The notes: generated by a model from the sequence alone, not told the origin. Counted from the first letter of the stretch, positions 1 to 6,441 are shown. The stretch is 6,577 nt of DNA from an uncultured Treponema sp. (GCA_934699065.1 CAKUWD010000166.1:1-6577); one strand, 5' to 3'. Made by a program: numbers and translations.

Positions 1-1904
1 TCCAGATAATCCTTGAGTGCATAAGTATATGTAATTGCACCTTCTGTAGATGGCAGAGGGAATGAAGCATAATCATTTGTAACAGGCTGCCAGCCAGCGT
101 TACTGCTGCCAGTTTCATTAATCCATGAACCATTATCTGTAGACTTAATAATCCACTTAAGAGAATCATGTGGAGAACGGAGTCTTGGGTGTCCTGAATC
201 TGCAATAGAAGATACATCACCCTTAATCTTGAAGTTATTGAATGTAGTTTCGTTGAACCAGCCGTCTGCCGTAATATGACTTGCAGAACTGCTGTCGTAA
301 GTTACATGACTGTAGTTAGCGGCTGCATCTGGTGCTGTTGTATCCTTAATTACAAAGAGTGAAGACCAGGCGTTACCGTACTCTCCTGAATATGCGCCGC
401 CATCTGTAAATCCGCTGTTCTGAACCATATCTACGGCAGCAACATCAATTCGGATTAATCCGTCCGGCAGATCAGACAAGTCGAAGTCAAGGAGACATCC
501 CTTATCTGTTGCAAAGTCGTTATCTGTACCAGGAATATTAGCATTAATAGCTTCGATAATAGATTTATAAGCACCCTGTACACTTGTTGCAAGGTTAGTC
601 TGAGGTACGTAGTTGCTTGACTTAAACTTGAATACCTGTCCGGCTTCCGGATCAATTTCTGCATAAGAGAAGGTTGAAGGAGAACCATCTGAATTGTACA
701 TATGGTAAGCACGCATACCAAGCATTACAACATCAGTTTCAATACCAGTCTGGCTCTGGCCTTCTCCAGAACCCGCAATATCTTCTGCAAATACACGAAG
801 AACAACATTGCCCTTTATGAAGTTTCCTGGTGTCTGACCAATTGTAACGAATGGATTATAGAAGTCAGAATCAATATTATCCACAGGAGCATCAGCAGCG
901 CCTTCCAGAGTCATCTTTGTTCCGGCACCTACGTTATTGATTGTTCCGGCATCTTTGTAAACACCCTGGAAGAGGTTGAAGTTAGAAGCATCACGACCGG
1001 CAGTAAGCTGAGTAATACGAGGAGCAAGGGTATCTTTGTTACTACCTACAGAGAAGGTGATTTTATCGTCATCGGTCATGTTAAAGCCGTAAATATCTTT
1101 TACATCTTTTGAAACCGTAATGTTTACAGAAGACTGAGAAGCATATCCTTCGGAAATATGATCCTGATCAAACTTAAGGGTAATCATCTTTTTGTTTTTA
1201 CTGAATACCGGCGGTTCAAAATAATCTGTAATATCTTCACTGTTAATTTCGATATCACCGTCGGCAGTAAAGGACTGGGTACCCTGTGTAATCATGATTT
1301 TATCAAACTGACCTGCTTCGTTCTTAAAGGATTCAATGTCCATTGGTTTTGTAAAGTTGATTCGAACGGCAATATTACGTACTACACCACTACTACCCTT
1401 TGAAGGAATTGTAAGAGAAACGGCAGGGCGCATTGCTACAATTGGAACAAGGAAGATGTTGTTTTGTGTAACATTAATTGTAACTGTTGTTGTTGGACTT
1501 TTTGGATCATCAAAAATAACAAGAGGACTTGGAATTTCGTTTGGCAAAATTCTTTCATTGTAATCGTCATCATCAATAAAATATAAATCTTTATTTTTAC
1601 TCTGATTATCGCCGGTAGCAACAAAGTCTGTTGTAAAGGCAGCCCAGCGAACAAAGCCATATTCAGTTTCTGTAGTTGCCGAAACTACATGAGGAATTCC
1701 TACCTTAAAGATTGCAGTACCGTCCGGGTCTGTTTTTCCCTGACGGGTTAAAGCGTATCGCACGTATACACTTATTTGAGGTGAGTTCGCAACTTTTACA
1801 GCGTCTTCAATTTCCGTGTAAAAGTTATCATCCTGCATCCAGTTATCGCAAGCTGTAAATAATAAAATAATTGCTGATAAGAAAATTAAAAAATACTTTC
1901 TCAT
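1..1904 (-). CDS. Ig-like domain lipoprotein, 3' end cut by window edge
   Basis: 634 complete codons are visible and the gene runs off the left edge. The start is ATG at 1902..1904. It directly follows the TAA of the upstream gene and has an AGAGGA Shine-Dalgarno six bases before it. Residues 1-18 form a lipoprotein signal (basic MRK, then a hydrophobic stretch) ending in a lipobox F-T-A-C, with Cys19 as the likely lipidated residue. Residues 40-165 include a Gly-Phe-Val-Arg-Trp motif (83-87), loosely like InlB-type repeats. Residues 165-287 resemble a bacterial Ig-like domain of the Big_5/SbsA type: VRINFTKPMD (180-189), a later ITLKF strand, then VTVS-like and DDKITFSVG strands. Linkers D-T-L-A-P (291-295) and D-T-T-A-P (521-525) suggest further Ig-like modules. 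No catalytic motif is seen. It is probably a surface or periplasmic adhesion or scaffold lipoprotein. The exported lipoprotein call is firm; the role is inferred. Confidence 0.88.
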   Translation of the reverse strand, partial: MRKYFLIFLSAIILLFTACDNWMQDDNFYTEIEDAVKVANSPQISVYVRYALTRQGKTDPDGTAIFKVGIPHVVSATTETEYGFVRWAAFTTDFVATGDNQSKNKDLYFIDDDDYNERILPNEIPSPLVIFDDPKSPTTTVTINVTQNNIFLVPIVAMRPAVSLTIPSKGSSGVVRNIAVRINFTKPMDIESFKNEAGQFDKIMITQGTQSFTADGDIEINSEDITDYFEPPVFSKNKKMITLKFDQDHISEGYASQSSVNITVSKDVKDIYGFNMTDDDKITFSVGSNKDTLAPRITQLTAGRDASNFNLFQGVYKDAGTINNVGAGTKMTLEGAADAPVDNIDSDFYNPFVTIGQTPGNFIKGNVVLRVFAEDIAGSGEGQSQTGIETDVVMLGMRAYHMYNSDGSPSTFSYAEIDPEAGQVFKFKSSNYVPQTNLATSVQGAYKSIIEAINANIPGTDNDFATDKGCLLDFDLSDLPDGLIRIDVAAVDMVQNSGFTDGGAYSGEYGNAWSSLFVIKDTTAPDAAANYSHVTYDSSSASHITADGWFNETTFNNFKIKGDVSSIADSGHPRLRSPHDSLKWIIKSTDNGSWINETGSSNAGWQPVTNDYASFPLPSTEGAITYTYALKDYL

Positions 1905-4322
1905 TTAGATTCCTCTTCTCTGTTTTCTCTTTTTTCTATTTATAATGATTCCTGCAGCCATTGCTGCAGTGATTGTTACTGATGAAATAATTATGATATT
2001 GCGGGTTGTAGAAGTGCCGCGGGTTGTGCCATCATCTGCGGTGGTTTCGACAGGCTCAACCACCGTAATTGCAGGCTCAACCACCGTAATTGCAGGCTCA
2101 ACCACCGTATTTTCTGTGGCTCCGCTTGTAGAAACTGCCTCTTCCATTTCTGCTAACAGGGTGTCGGTTGTTTCGAAAGTGTAGTCGTTATCGGGTGCAA
2201 CTGGTGCAGCAGGTTCAGTGGTTGAGCTTGAACTCTCGGTGCTTGAGTTTGTGCTCTCGGTGGTTGAGCTTGTCGAAACCACCTGTGTTTCTGTGTTAGT
2301 TTTGACTACGTCTGCGGTGGTTTCGACAGGCTCAACCACCGTAATTTCTGGTTCAACCACTGTATTTTCAGACTGCTTTACAGGAACATCTGTCTGCAAA
2401 GTTGCAATGGCAAAATCAAGTGGAATCAGATCTTCAATAAGTTCATCATCAAAGTCAAAATCAAAATCATCATCACCGTCGCCATCTCCAGCCTTTCCAT
2501 CAGGATCTTTTTCTGATGTTTCTTCTCTTACCCCAGGCGGTACAAGGGCCACTGCCTTATTTCCAAGTGCCAGAATATCATTAAGGGACTTTTCTGAAAG
2601 CGGATTTCCTTTTATTACAACCTGAGTTTCTTCCTCATCATCTTCATTCAAAATTACAAACTGATACTGCTGATTAAGAGGAGTATTTCTAAGTTCACCG
2701 CGCTTCCATTCATCAAGGCCTTTCTGGAAAGCAACTGTAATTATTTCACTTTCCGGAATATTAAAGAATGCACTTGCGCCTGGAACACTTATAGGCTGGT
2801 AGATTTTCCAGGAATCATGCATCTTGTAAAGGGCAGCGGCACCCTTCGCCTCTGCCGCATTCCATTCACGAGCGCCGTAGCGGCAGGCTCTGTAAAATCC
2901 TTCGTCAGAAAGAGTGATTTCCAGAGGCATCCAGACTTTGCCGTCATCAACAATATATTCAGATCTGTTTTTAAAAATCGTCTTAGCCTGTTCCGGAGTA
3001 AGACCAGAATCAAAAGCCATAAAGATATGACCAGGTACAGTAATAAAGGCAGTATCAATTCCAACGGCTTCAAAAAGCGAACACACAAGAATAGAAAGGT
3101 CGTCACAGTCGCCTCCGCGGTACATAAGAGTCTGATAAGGAAACTGCAAAAAGTCGATGGAAGAAGTACCAACATTATCTTCGAAGGCAGAGCTTGGGTC
3201 TACAACATAGTTCAAACCAAATTCATTCAGAGTCTGGAAAATACCGATTGCATACTGAATGTTTACAGGAACATCTATCTGAAGATTATCGCGGACTATA
3301 CTTGCCGTGTATTTTGCAAACTGCATGGCAGCAGGGTCTTTAGAAGAAACAAAAACGGCGGCACGGCGGTCATCATCCCAGGACATATTGTTACGTCCAT
3401 AAACCGGAACAGCAAGTGCATAACTCTGAGAAAGTTTTTTTCCAAGACGCGAATAGTTTACAATGATGTAACTGCTTGTATCAGTTTTTTCACGCAGCTC
3501 AAGCATCTGCTCATTAAAGAATGCATACAAATCAACACTTACAGTTTCATCACATTTAATTCGTTTAAAAGTTGCACACTCTTTTGCATGAGCCATATAC
3601 TGAGGCTGAAAGAAGCTTACCGTTACATCGGTGATTGAAGAATCTTCTTTGTTTGTAATTTCAATTTTTCCAAAGGAATTATTTTCATACCAGGAATAAA
3701 GAACCGGGAAAACCGGATCCAGTTCCGTAAGACCAATCTGAAGCTTTGTTTTTTTATTAATAATTTCTGAAATGTTAAAAGTTAAACCTGGAGCAAGCCC
3801 CGCATTAATCATCATCAATGGAGAAGGCTTACCCGAATAATGTCTTGCTGTTGCAGTGACATCAGCATAAATCGAAGGATTAATTTTATAAGTAAAAGTT
3901 AAAGAACCGCCGGCTGTAATACCAGAAGCACTTGATGTTGCTTTTGCATTATACAAACCTGCATCAATATTTAAATCAAGAGCAAGGCGGTCTGCAAAAT
4001 CAAGATGAAAACCTGTTCCCAGTTCACCCTGCAAAATTGAAACTGGAGAAACTCCCGGCAGAGCCATAGAAAGATATTCACCCTGAGCATAAAGATTCAA
4101 AAACCTTATAGGACGGTAAGTAGCTTTAAGCCCTCCTCCAATTCCATACTGCATATTATGAGCTTCACCAATCGGCTTAGTTAAGTCAGCATAAACGCTT
4201 ACTAAAAATTCACCACCAGCAACCACAGGTACAGAAGAAATACACAAACCTGCACACATTGCGAGTGTTTTTTTAGAGAACATTCGTTTTTTCCTAAGCC
4301 GTCTGGCGCATTTACCCGACAC
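1905..4322 (-). CDS. Secreted transglutaminase-like protein with barrel-like N-terminus and C-terminal membrane anchor
   Basis: 805 aa from GTG at 4320..4322. Residues 14-36 make a signal peptide, with likely cleavage after V-V-A. Residues 38-200 alternate polar and apolar positions with aromatic ends, like a small outer-membrane beta-barrel. Residues 200-325 look like an Ig-type beta domain. Residues 330-480 hold a transglutaminase-like cysteine domain: GDCDD with Cys406, GH with His432, and W-M-P-L-E with Glu467 where the family usually has Asp. Known members of this fold act as proteases, amidases or cross-linkers; the substrate here is unknown. Residues 600-635 are Asp-rich, 650-770 are Thr/Ser/Val/Glu repeats, 775-795 are a hydrophobic helix, and the end is a basic tail (RKKRKQRR). 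The upstream gene is a paralogue with a dead active site, and the downstream lipoprotein gene starts at the stop codon. ATG at 4281..4283 (M14) is an alternative start giving a more standard signal peptide. Confidence 0.92.
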   Translation of the reverse strand: MSGKCARRLRKKRMFSKKTLAMCAGLCISSVPVVAGGEFLVSVYADLTKPIGEAHNMQYGIGGGLKATYRPIRFLNLYAQGEYLSMALPGVSPVSILQGELGTGFHLDFADRLALDLNIDAGLYNAKATSSASGITAGGSLTFTYKINPSIYADVTATARHYSGKPSPLMMINAGLAPGLTFNISEIINKKTKLQIGLTELDPVFPVLYSWYENNSFGKIEITNKEDSSITDVTVSFFQPQYMAHAKECATFKRIKCDETVSVDLYAFFNEQMLELREKTDTSSYIIVNYSRLGKKLSQSYALAVPVYGRNNMSWDDDRRAAVFVSSKDPAAMQFAKYTASIVRDNLQIDVPVNIQYAIGIFQTLNEFGLNYVVDPSSAFEDNVGTSSIDFLQFPYQTLMYRGGDCDDLSILVCSLFEAVGIDTAFITVPGHIFMAFDSGLTPEQAKTIFKNRSEYIVDDGKVWMPLEITLSDEGFYRACRYGAREWNAAEAKGAAALYKMHDSWKIYQPISVPGASAFFNIPESEIITVAFQKGLDEWKRGELRNTPLNQQYQFVILNEDDEEETQVVIKGNPLSEKSLNDILALGNKAVALVPPGVREETSEKDPDGKAGDGDGDDDFDFDFDDELIEDLIPLDFAIATLQTDVPVKQSENTVVEPEITVVEPVETTADVVKTNTETQVVSTSSTTESTNSSTESSSSTTEPAAPVAPDNDYTFETTDTLLAEMEEAVSTSGATENTVVEPAITVVEPAITVVEPVETTADDGTTRGTSTTRNIIIISSVTITAAMAAGIIINRKKRKQRRGI
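1911..1916 (-). promoter_or_regulatory. Ribosome binding site inside the upstream gene's 3' end
   Basis: AGAGGA encodes part of the last codons of the transglutaminase-like protein and sits six bases before the lipoprotein ATG. With TAA directly touching ATG, this is a standard layout for translational coupling. Confidence 0.75.
2040..2064 (+). repeat. Intragenic REP-like palindrome, copy A
   Basis: 25 bp with perfect 7-bp arms GGTGGTT and AACCACC around the 11-base loop TCGACAGGCTC. It lies in frame within the transglutaminase-like gene and encodes V-V-E-P-V-E-T-T near residues 754-761. It sits inside an exact 36-bp repeat (2035..2070) shared with 2311..2346. Confidence 0.75.
2050..2112 (+). 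repeat. Three tandem 21-bp units encoding T-V-V-E-P-x-x
   Basis: Units at 2050..2070, 2071..2091 and 2092..2112 share AGGCTCAACCACCGTA and differ only at their ends. Each adds seven residues, so unit gain or loss keeps the frame. The unit contains the right arm of the REP-like palindrome, which suggests that the array grew from half an element. Confidence 0.75.
2218..2280 (-). repeat. Three degenerate 21-bp units encoding a Ser/Thr-rich tract
   Basis: Units at 2218..2238, 2239..2259 and 2260..2280 begin GTGGTTGAGCTTG or close variants, and the last one merges into the inverted REP-like copy. On the minus strand they encode the S-T-T-E-S / S-S-T-E-S-S-S-S-T-T-E tract around residues 682-703. 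Confidence 0.55.
2259..2283 (-). repeat. Intragenic REP-like palindrome, inverted copy C
   Basis: The same 25-bp palindrome in opposite orientation, one base different in the loop (CAAGC instead of CAGGC when read on the minus strand). Because it is reversed, the gene reads it as V-V-S-T-S-S-T-T (residues 681-688) instead of V-V-E-P-V-E-T-T, still without a stop codon. Confidence 0.72.
2316..2340 (+). repeat. Intragenic REP-like palindrome, copy B
   Basis: Identical to the copy at 2040..2064 and part of the same exact 36-bp repeat (here 2311..2346). It encodes V-V-E-P-V-E-T-T at residues 662-669. The identity of the flanks suggests the two sites arose by local duplication, or have been homogenised by recombination, rather than by independent insertion. 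Confidence 0.75.
2326..2367 (+). repeat. Two tandem 21-bp units, second array
   Basis: Units 2326..2346 and 2347..2367. The first matches the first unit of the 2050..2112 array exactly and the second is diverged (TCTGGTTCAACCACTG at its start). The two arrays have two and three units, an in-frame copy-number difference within one gene. Confidence 0.65.
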
Positions 4323-4327
4323 GATAT

Positions 4328-4332
4328 CTCCT
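4328..4332 (-). promoter_or_regulatory. Ribosome binding site of the transglutaminase gene
   Basis: AGGAG lies five bases before GTG 4320..4322 and supports the GTG start. A second, weaker AGGA at 4292..4295 lies eight bases before the in-frame ATG 4281..4283, so the internal start cannot be excluded. The AGGAG is only four bases from the stem of the adjacent REP-like hairpin (4337..4357), so folding of that hairpin could affect ribosome access. Confidence 0.65.
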
Positions 4333-4333
4333 A

Positions 4334-4359
4334 GTCATGCTGAACTTGTTTCAGCATCT
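4334..4359 (-). repeat. REP-like palindrome, copy 1 of an inverted pair
   Basis: A 26-bp element with an 8-bp perfect stem (ATGCTGAA 4337..4344 with TTCAGCAT 4350..4357) and a 5-base loop CTTGT. Read on the minus strand it begins AGATG and ends ATGAC. It aligns over its full length with the copy at 4376..4401 in opposite orientation, with three differences. Such GCTGAA...TTCAGC elements are typical of REP sequences scattered by REP-associated tyrosine transposases (RAYTs); no transposase is in this window. Confidence 0.8.
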
Positions 4360-4375
4360 TTTGACATCTTTTTAT

Positions 4376-4401
4376 AGATCCTGAAACGAGTTCAGGATGA
4401 C
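4376..4401 (+). repeat. REP-like palindrome, copy 2 of an inverted pair
   Basis: A 26-bp element with an 8-bp perfect stem (ATCCTGAA 4378..4385 with TTCAGGAT 4391..4398) and a 5-base loop ACGAG. Against copy 1 it has one loop change and one paired stem change (G-C replaced by C-G), so pairing is kept. The two copies, head to head 16 bases apart, fill most of the gap between the paralogues. There is no T-run after either stem in the direction of transcription, so a terminator is unlikely; transcript stabilisation or attenuation is possible. Confidence 0.8.
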
Positions 4402-4410
4402 CATCATTTT

Positions 4411-6336
4411 TTACTGTTCTAATTCAGTTGCAATTCTGTCCAGATTCTTTCGGGCAGTTTCATTTTGTGGATCAACAACAAGAACCTTTTCGTACCATTC
4501 TTTTGCTTTAGCATATTTTTTCTGAAGCGAAAGAATATTTCCAAGGTTGTTCATAGCAGGGACAGAACCCATTTTTGCAGAAACTTCATATACAGAAACA
4601 GCATTGTCATACATACCTGCCCGTACATAAAGTAAACCGAGTCTGTTGTAAAGACTAACAGAAGCACCTTCTGTTTTTATTCTTTCCTGAACAGAAGCAA
4701 TTTGAGGGCCAAATTCCTGAGTAATATATTTTGCAAGATCATCTTCGCCAGCTTTTACAAGATCTTTTTCTGAAGGAATTTTTGATGTTGTTTCTCCAGA
4801 AGAAAATCCAGAAGGCGGATATGTTTGCCAGGCATCAGAAAGAATAATAAAATCAACATCAGCATCTGAATCCAGAGCTTCGCTTACCTTTTGAACTCCC
4901 CTCTTCCAGCTTTCTGCAAAATCCTTATGAATTACAGACATGGAAAGAGGTATCCAGATTTTATCATTTACAACAAGAAGGTTATCTGTATTATTAAAAA
5001 GATTCAAAAGAGCCTGTTCATTATCACCAAGCTCAACTGCAACAATAAAGTCATCTTCCAGAGGAATATAAGCCGCGCCAATACCAACCGACTCAAGCAT
5101 AGACATAAAGAGAACACCAATATCATCCTTATCGCCGGAACGGTAAGAAAGAGTCTGATACGGATACTGAATATAATCCAGAAGAGTAAAGTCCAGATGT
5201 GTTGTGTTATAAGGAGTATCTGATTTTTCTTCGCAAACAATACCAAGACTTCTGATACCCTCATAAACATACATTGCAAACTGCATGTTTTTATTCAAAC
5301 CGGTGCGGAAGTGGTTACGGGCAACACCTACAAAGAATTTTGAAAGCTCAAGGATTTCCGGAGCATTAGTTGATACATAACTTGAAAGAATTGATGAATC
5401 TACCCAGCGCATTGAGTTTCTGTTATAAACCGAAACTGTTACAGGAACTACAGAAACACGCTTATCTCCCAAAAGTTCATATTCAATTACGATTTCGCCC
5501 GAAACCTTACCCGATTCCGAGAAGCGTAAAATCTTATCGCTGAAATCTGCATAAAAAGGAATCTGCTCAGAACGATTCTTTCTAAGCATTTTGATTGTGC
5601 CGCATTCCATTTCAGAAGCAGTATAACCTTCTGCACGGAACTTTACCTTTACATTTCTGATTTCTGCAGTCTCACTGTTAGAAATTGTTATAGTTCCAAT
5701 AGGATTTGTTTTATAAATTGTATAAATCAGAGGGAATACATTTTCGTCACATTCAATCTGGGCATCAACAAGGCCAGAAGCTTTTTCTGTACTGAACTTA
5801 AAGTTTACTACAAGACCTGCTGTAATACCCGCAGCACCAGGATTTCCAAACCAGGTATTATACTGGCAGTTAAACCATGAAAAATCCAGACCGGCAGAAA
5901 TTCTTGTATTAATGCGGAAGTTTAAATCTGCATAAGCCCTGTACCAGGGTGCATAATGAGAACGACCGTTTGTAAAACTACCGTATGCACCGCCTGCAAT
6001 TCCAGCCGCTACTTCAATTCTCGAAAAAGGATAATAAAATACCCCAACCTGAACTCCAAGCGGAACAATATAAACATTAGGTTCATTACCCGCTTCCAGA
6101 GCTTTTGCATTATACTTTGGAAGAAGTATGAAACCAAATTCAGGACCTACATTCAGAAAATCAAAAAAAGACATTCCGACGTCTACAAAACCGCCGTACC
6201 CCGCAACATCATATTTCTTCTCTCCAGCAGAAAGAAATGGAAACATTGCCGTTGGAGTTACTTTTAGGGTAAAATCATAGGAAAAAGACGCAGCTGCCAT
6301 AAGCAGTGCAAAAATAATAGAAAAAACTTTTTTCAT
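4411..6336 (-). CDS. Secreted pseudo-transglutaminase with barrel-like N-terminus and C-terminal TPRs
   Basis: 641 aa. I chose ATG at 6334..6336 because GAAGAG lies six bases upstream; the in-frame TTG two codons earlier has no suitable spacing. Residues 1-19 are a signal peptide (MKKVFS, hydrophobic core, cleavage near S-F-S-Y). Residues 20-182 look like a small beta-barrel, 200-310 an Ig-like beta domain, and 320-475 a transglutaminase-like fold paralogous to the next gene. Over 34 ungapped residues around the active-site Cys I counted 19 identities with that gene. The catalytic positions are all replaced: Cys to Lys403 (GDKDD), His to Asp429, and the acidic residue to Ser465. Residues 559-624 form two TPR units (L-Y-N-R-L-G-L-L-Y and M-N-N-L-G-N-I-L-S-L), a protein-binding module the paralogue lacks. 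It is probably first in the operon. A non-enzymatic binding or regulatory role is inferred from the lost residues. Confidence 0.92.
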   Translation of the reverse strand: MKKVFSIIFALLMAAASFSYDFTLKVTPTAMFPFLSAGEKKYDVAGYGGFVDVGMSFFDFLNVGPEFGFILLPKYNAKALEAGNEPNVYIVPLGVQVGVFYYPFSRIEVAAGIAGGAYGSFTNGRSHYAPWYRAYADLNFRINTRISAGLDFSWFNCQYNTWFGNPGAAGITAGLVVNFKFSTEKASGLVDAQIECDENVFPLIYTIYKTNPIGTITISNSETAEIRNVKVKFRAEGYTASEMECGTIKMLRKNRSEQIPFYADFSDKILRFSESGKVSGEIVIEYELLGDKRVSVVPVTVSVYNRNSMRWVDSSILSSYVSTNAPEILELSKFFVGVARNHFRTGLNKNMQFAMYVYEGIRSLGIVCEEKSDTPYNTTHLDFTLLDYIQYPYQTLSYRSGDKDDIGVLFMSMLESVGIGAAYIPLEDDFIVAVELGDNEQALLNLFNNTDNLLVVNDKIWIPLSMSVIHKDFAESWKRGVQKVSEALDSDADVDFIILSDAWQTYPPSGFSSGETTSKIPSEKDLVKAGEDDLAKYITQEFGPQIASVQERIKTEGASVSLYNRLGLLYVRAGMYDNAVSVYEVSAKMGSVPAMNNLGNILSLQKKYAKAKEWYEKVLVVDPQNETARKNLDRIATELEQ

Positions 6337-6342
6337 AAACAA

Positions 6343-6351
6343 CTCTTCTCT
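6343..6351 (-). promoter_or_regulatory. Ribosome binding site of the pseudo-transglutaminase gene
   Basis: The minus strand reads AGAGAAGAG, with GAAGAG six bases before ATG 6334..6336. Measured from the TTG at 6340..6342 the gap would be zero, so this site decides in favour of the ATG. Confidence 0.7.
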
Positions 6352-6398
6352 GAATTATATTATCGGCATAATAAATACAAACAATATAACTATCAATT

Positions 6399-6427
6399 AT
6401 TATAGAAAATAAATGCAGATTTGTCTA
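6399..6427 (-). promoter_or_regulatory. Sigma-70-like promoter for the minus-strand operon
   Basis: On the minus strand a -35 element TAGACA (6422..6427; one mismatch to TTGACA) is followed by a 17-base spacer and a perfect -10 TATAAT (6399..6404). Transcription would begin near 6392, giving a leader of roughly 56 bases before the ATG at 6336. The region is AT-rich, so chance matches occur, but the spacing and quality are good. Confidence 0.65.
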
Positions 6428-6441
6428 TATACTATTTGTTA

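Noticed and set aside
702..1403. Plus-strand open frames opposite the lipoprotein gene
   Set aside because: The minus-strand frame is open across all 1904 bases, has a lipobox and an Ig-like domain, and explains the region. The plus-strand frames are Cys/Ile-rich and lack ribosome binding sites of note.
2035..2367. A CRISPR-like array
   Set aside because: The repeats are 21-bp direct tandems and inverted palindromes inside a gene, without unique spacers of constant length, and they are translated in frame.
2817..3638. Long plus-strand open frame of 273 codons
   Set aside because: It lies opposite the transglutaminase-like domain, whose protein shows clear family motifs. The plus-strand translation has no recognisable domain and its composition looks like antisense reading.
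4267..4274. Homopolymer run as a phase-variation switch
   Set aside because: The run near the start of the transglutaminase-like gene is only about eight bases. Similar runs occur elsewhere in these AT-rich genes, and there is no sign of a frameshifted variant.
4312..4338. Eight-codon leader peptide overlapping the GTG start
   Set aside because: An ATG in the hairpin opens a short frame ending just inside the gene, but it has no ribosome binding site of its own and is expected by chance.
4334..4401. Rho-independent terminator between the two paralogues
   Set aside because: Both stems are followed by mixed A-rich sequence rather than a run of T in the direction of transcription, and the elements match REP palindromes better.
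6340..6342. TTG start for the 641-aa protein
   Set aside because: The Shine-Dalgarno ends directly at this codon with no spacing, while ATG two codons later has the normal six-base gap.
6354..6359. A second minus-strand -10 (TATAAT) close to the gene
   Set aside because: The start of transcription would fall within the ribosome binding site, and the only -35 candidate (TTGTTT) is 19 bases away.
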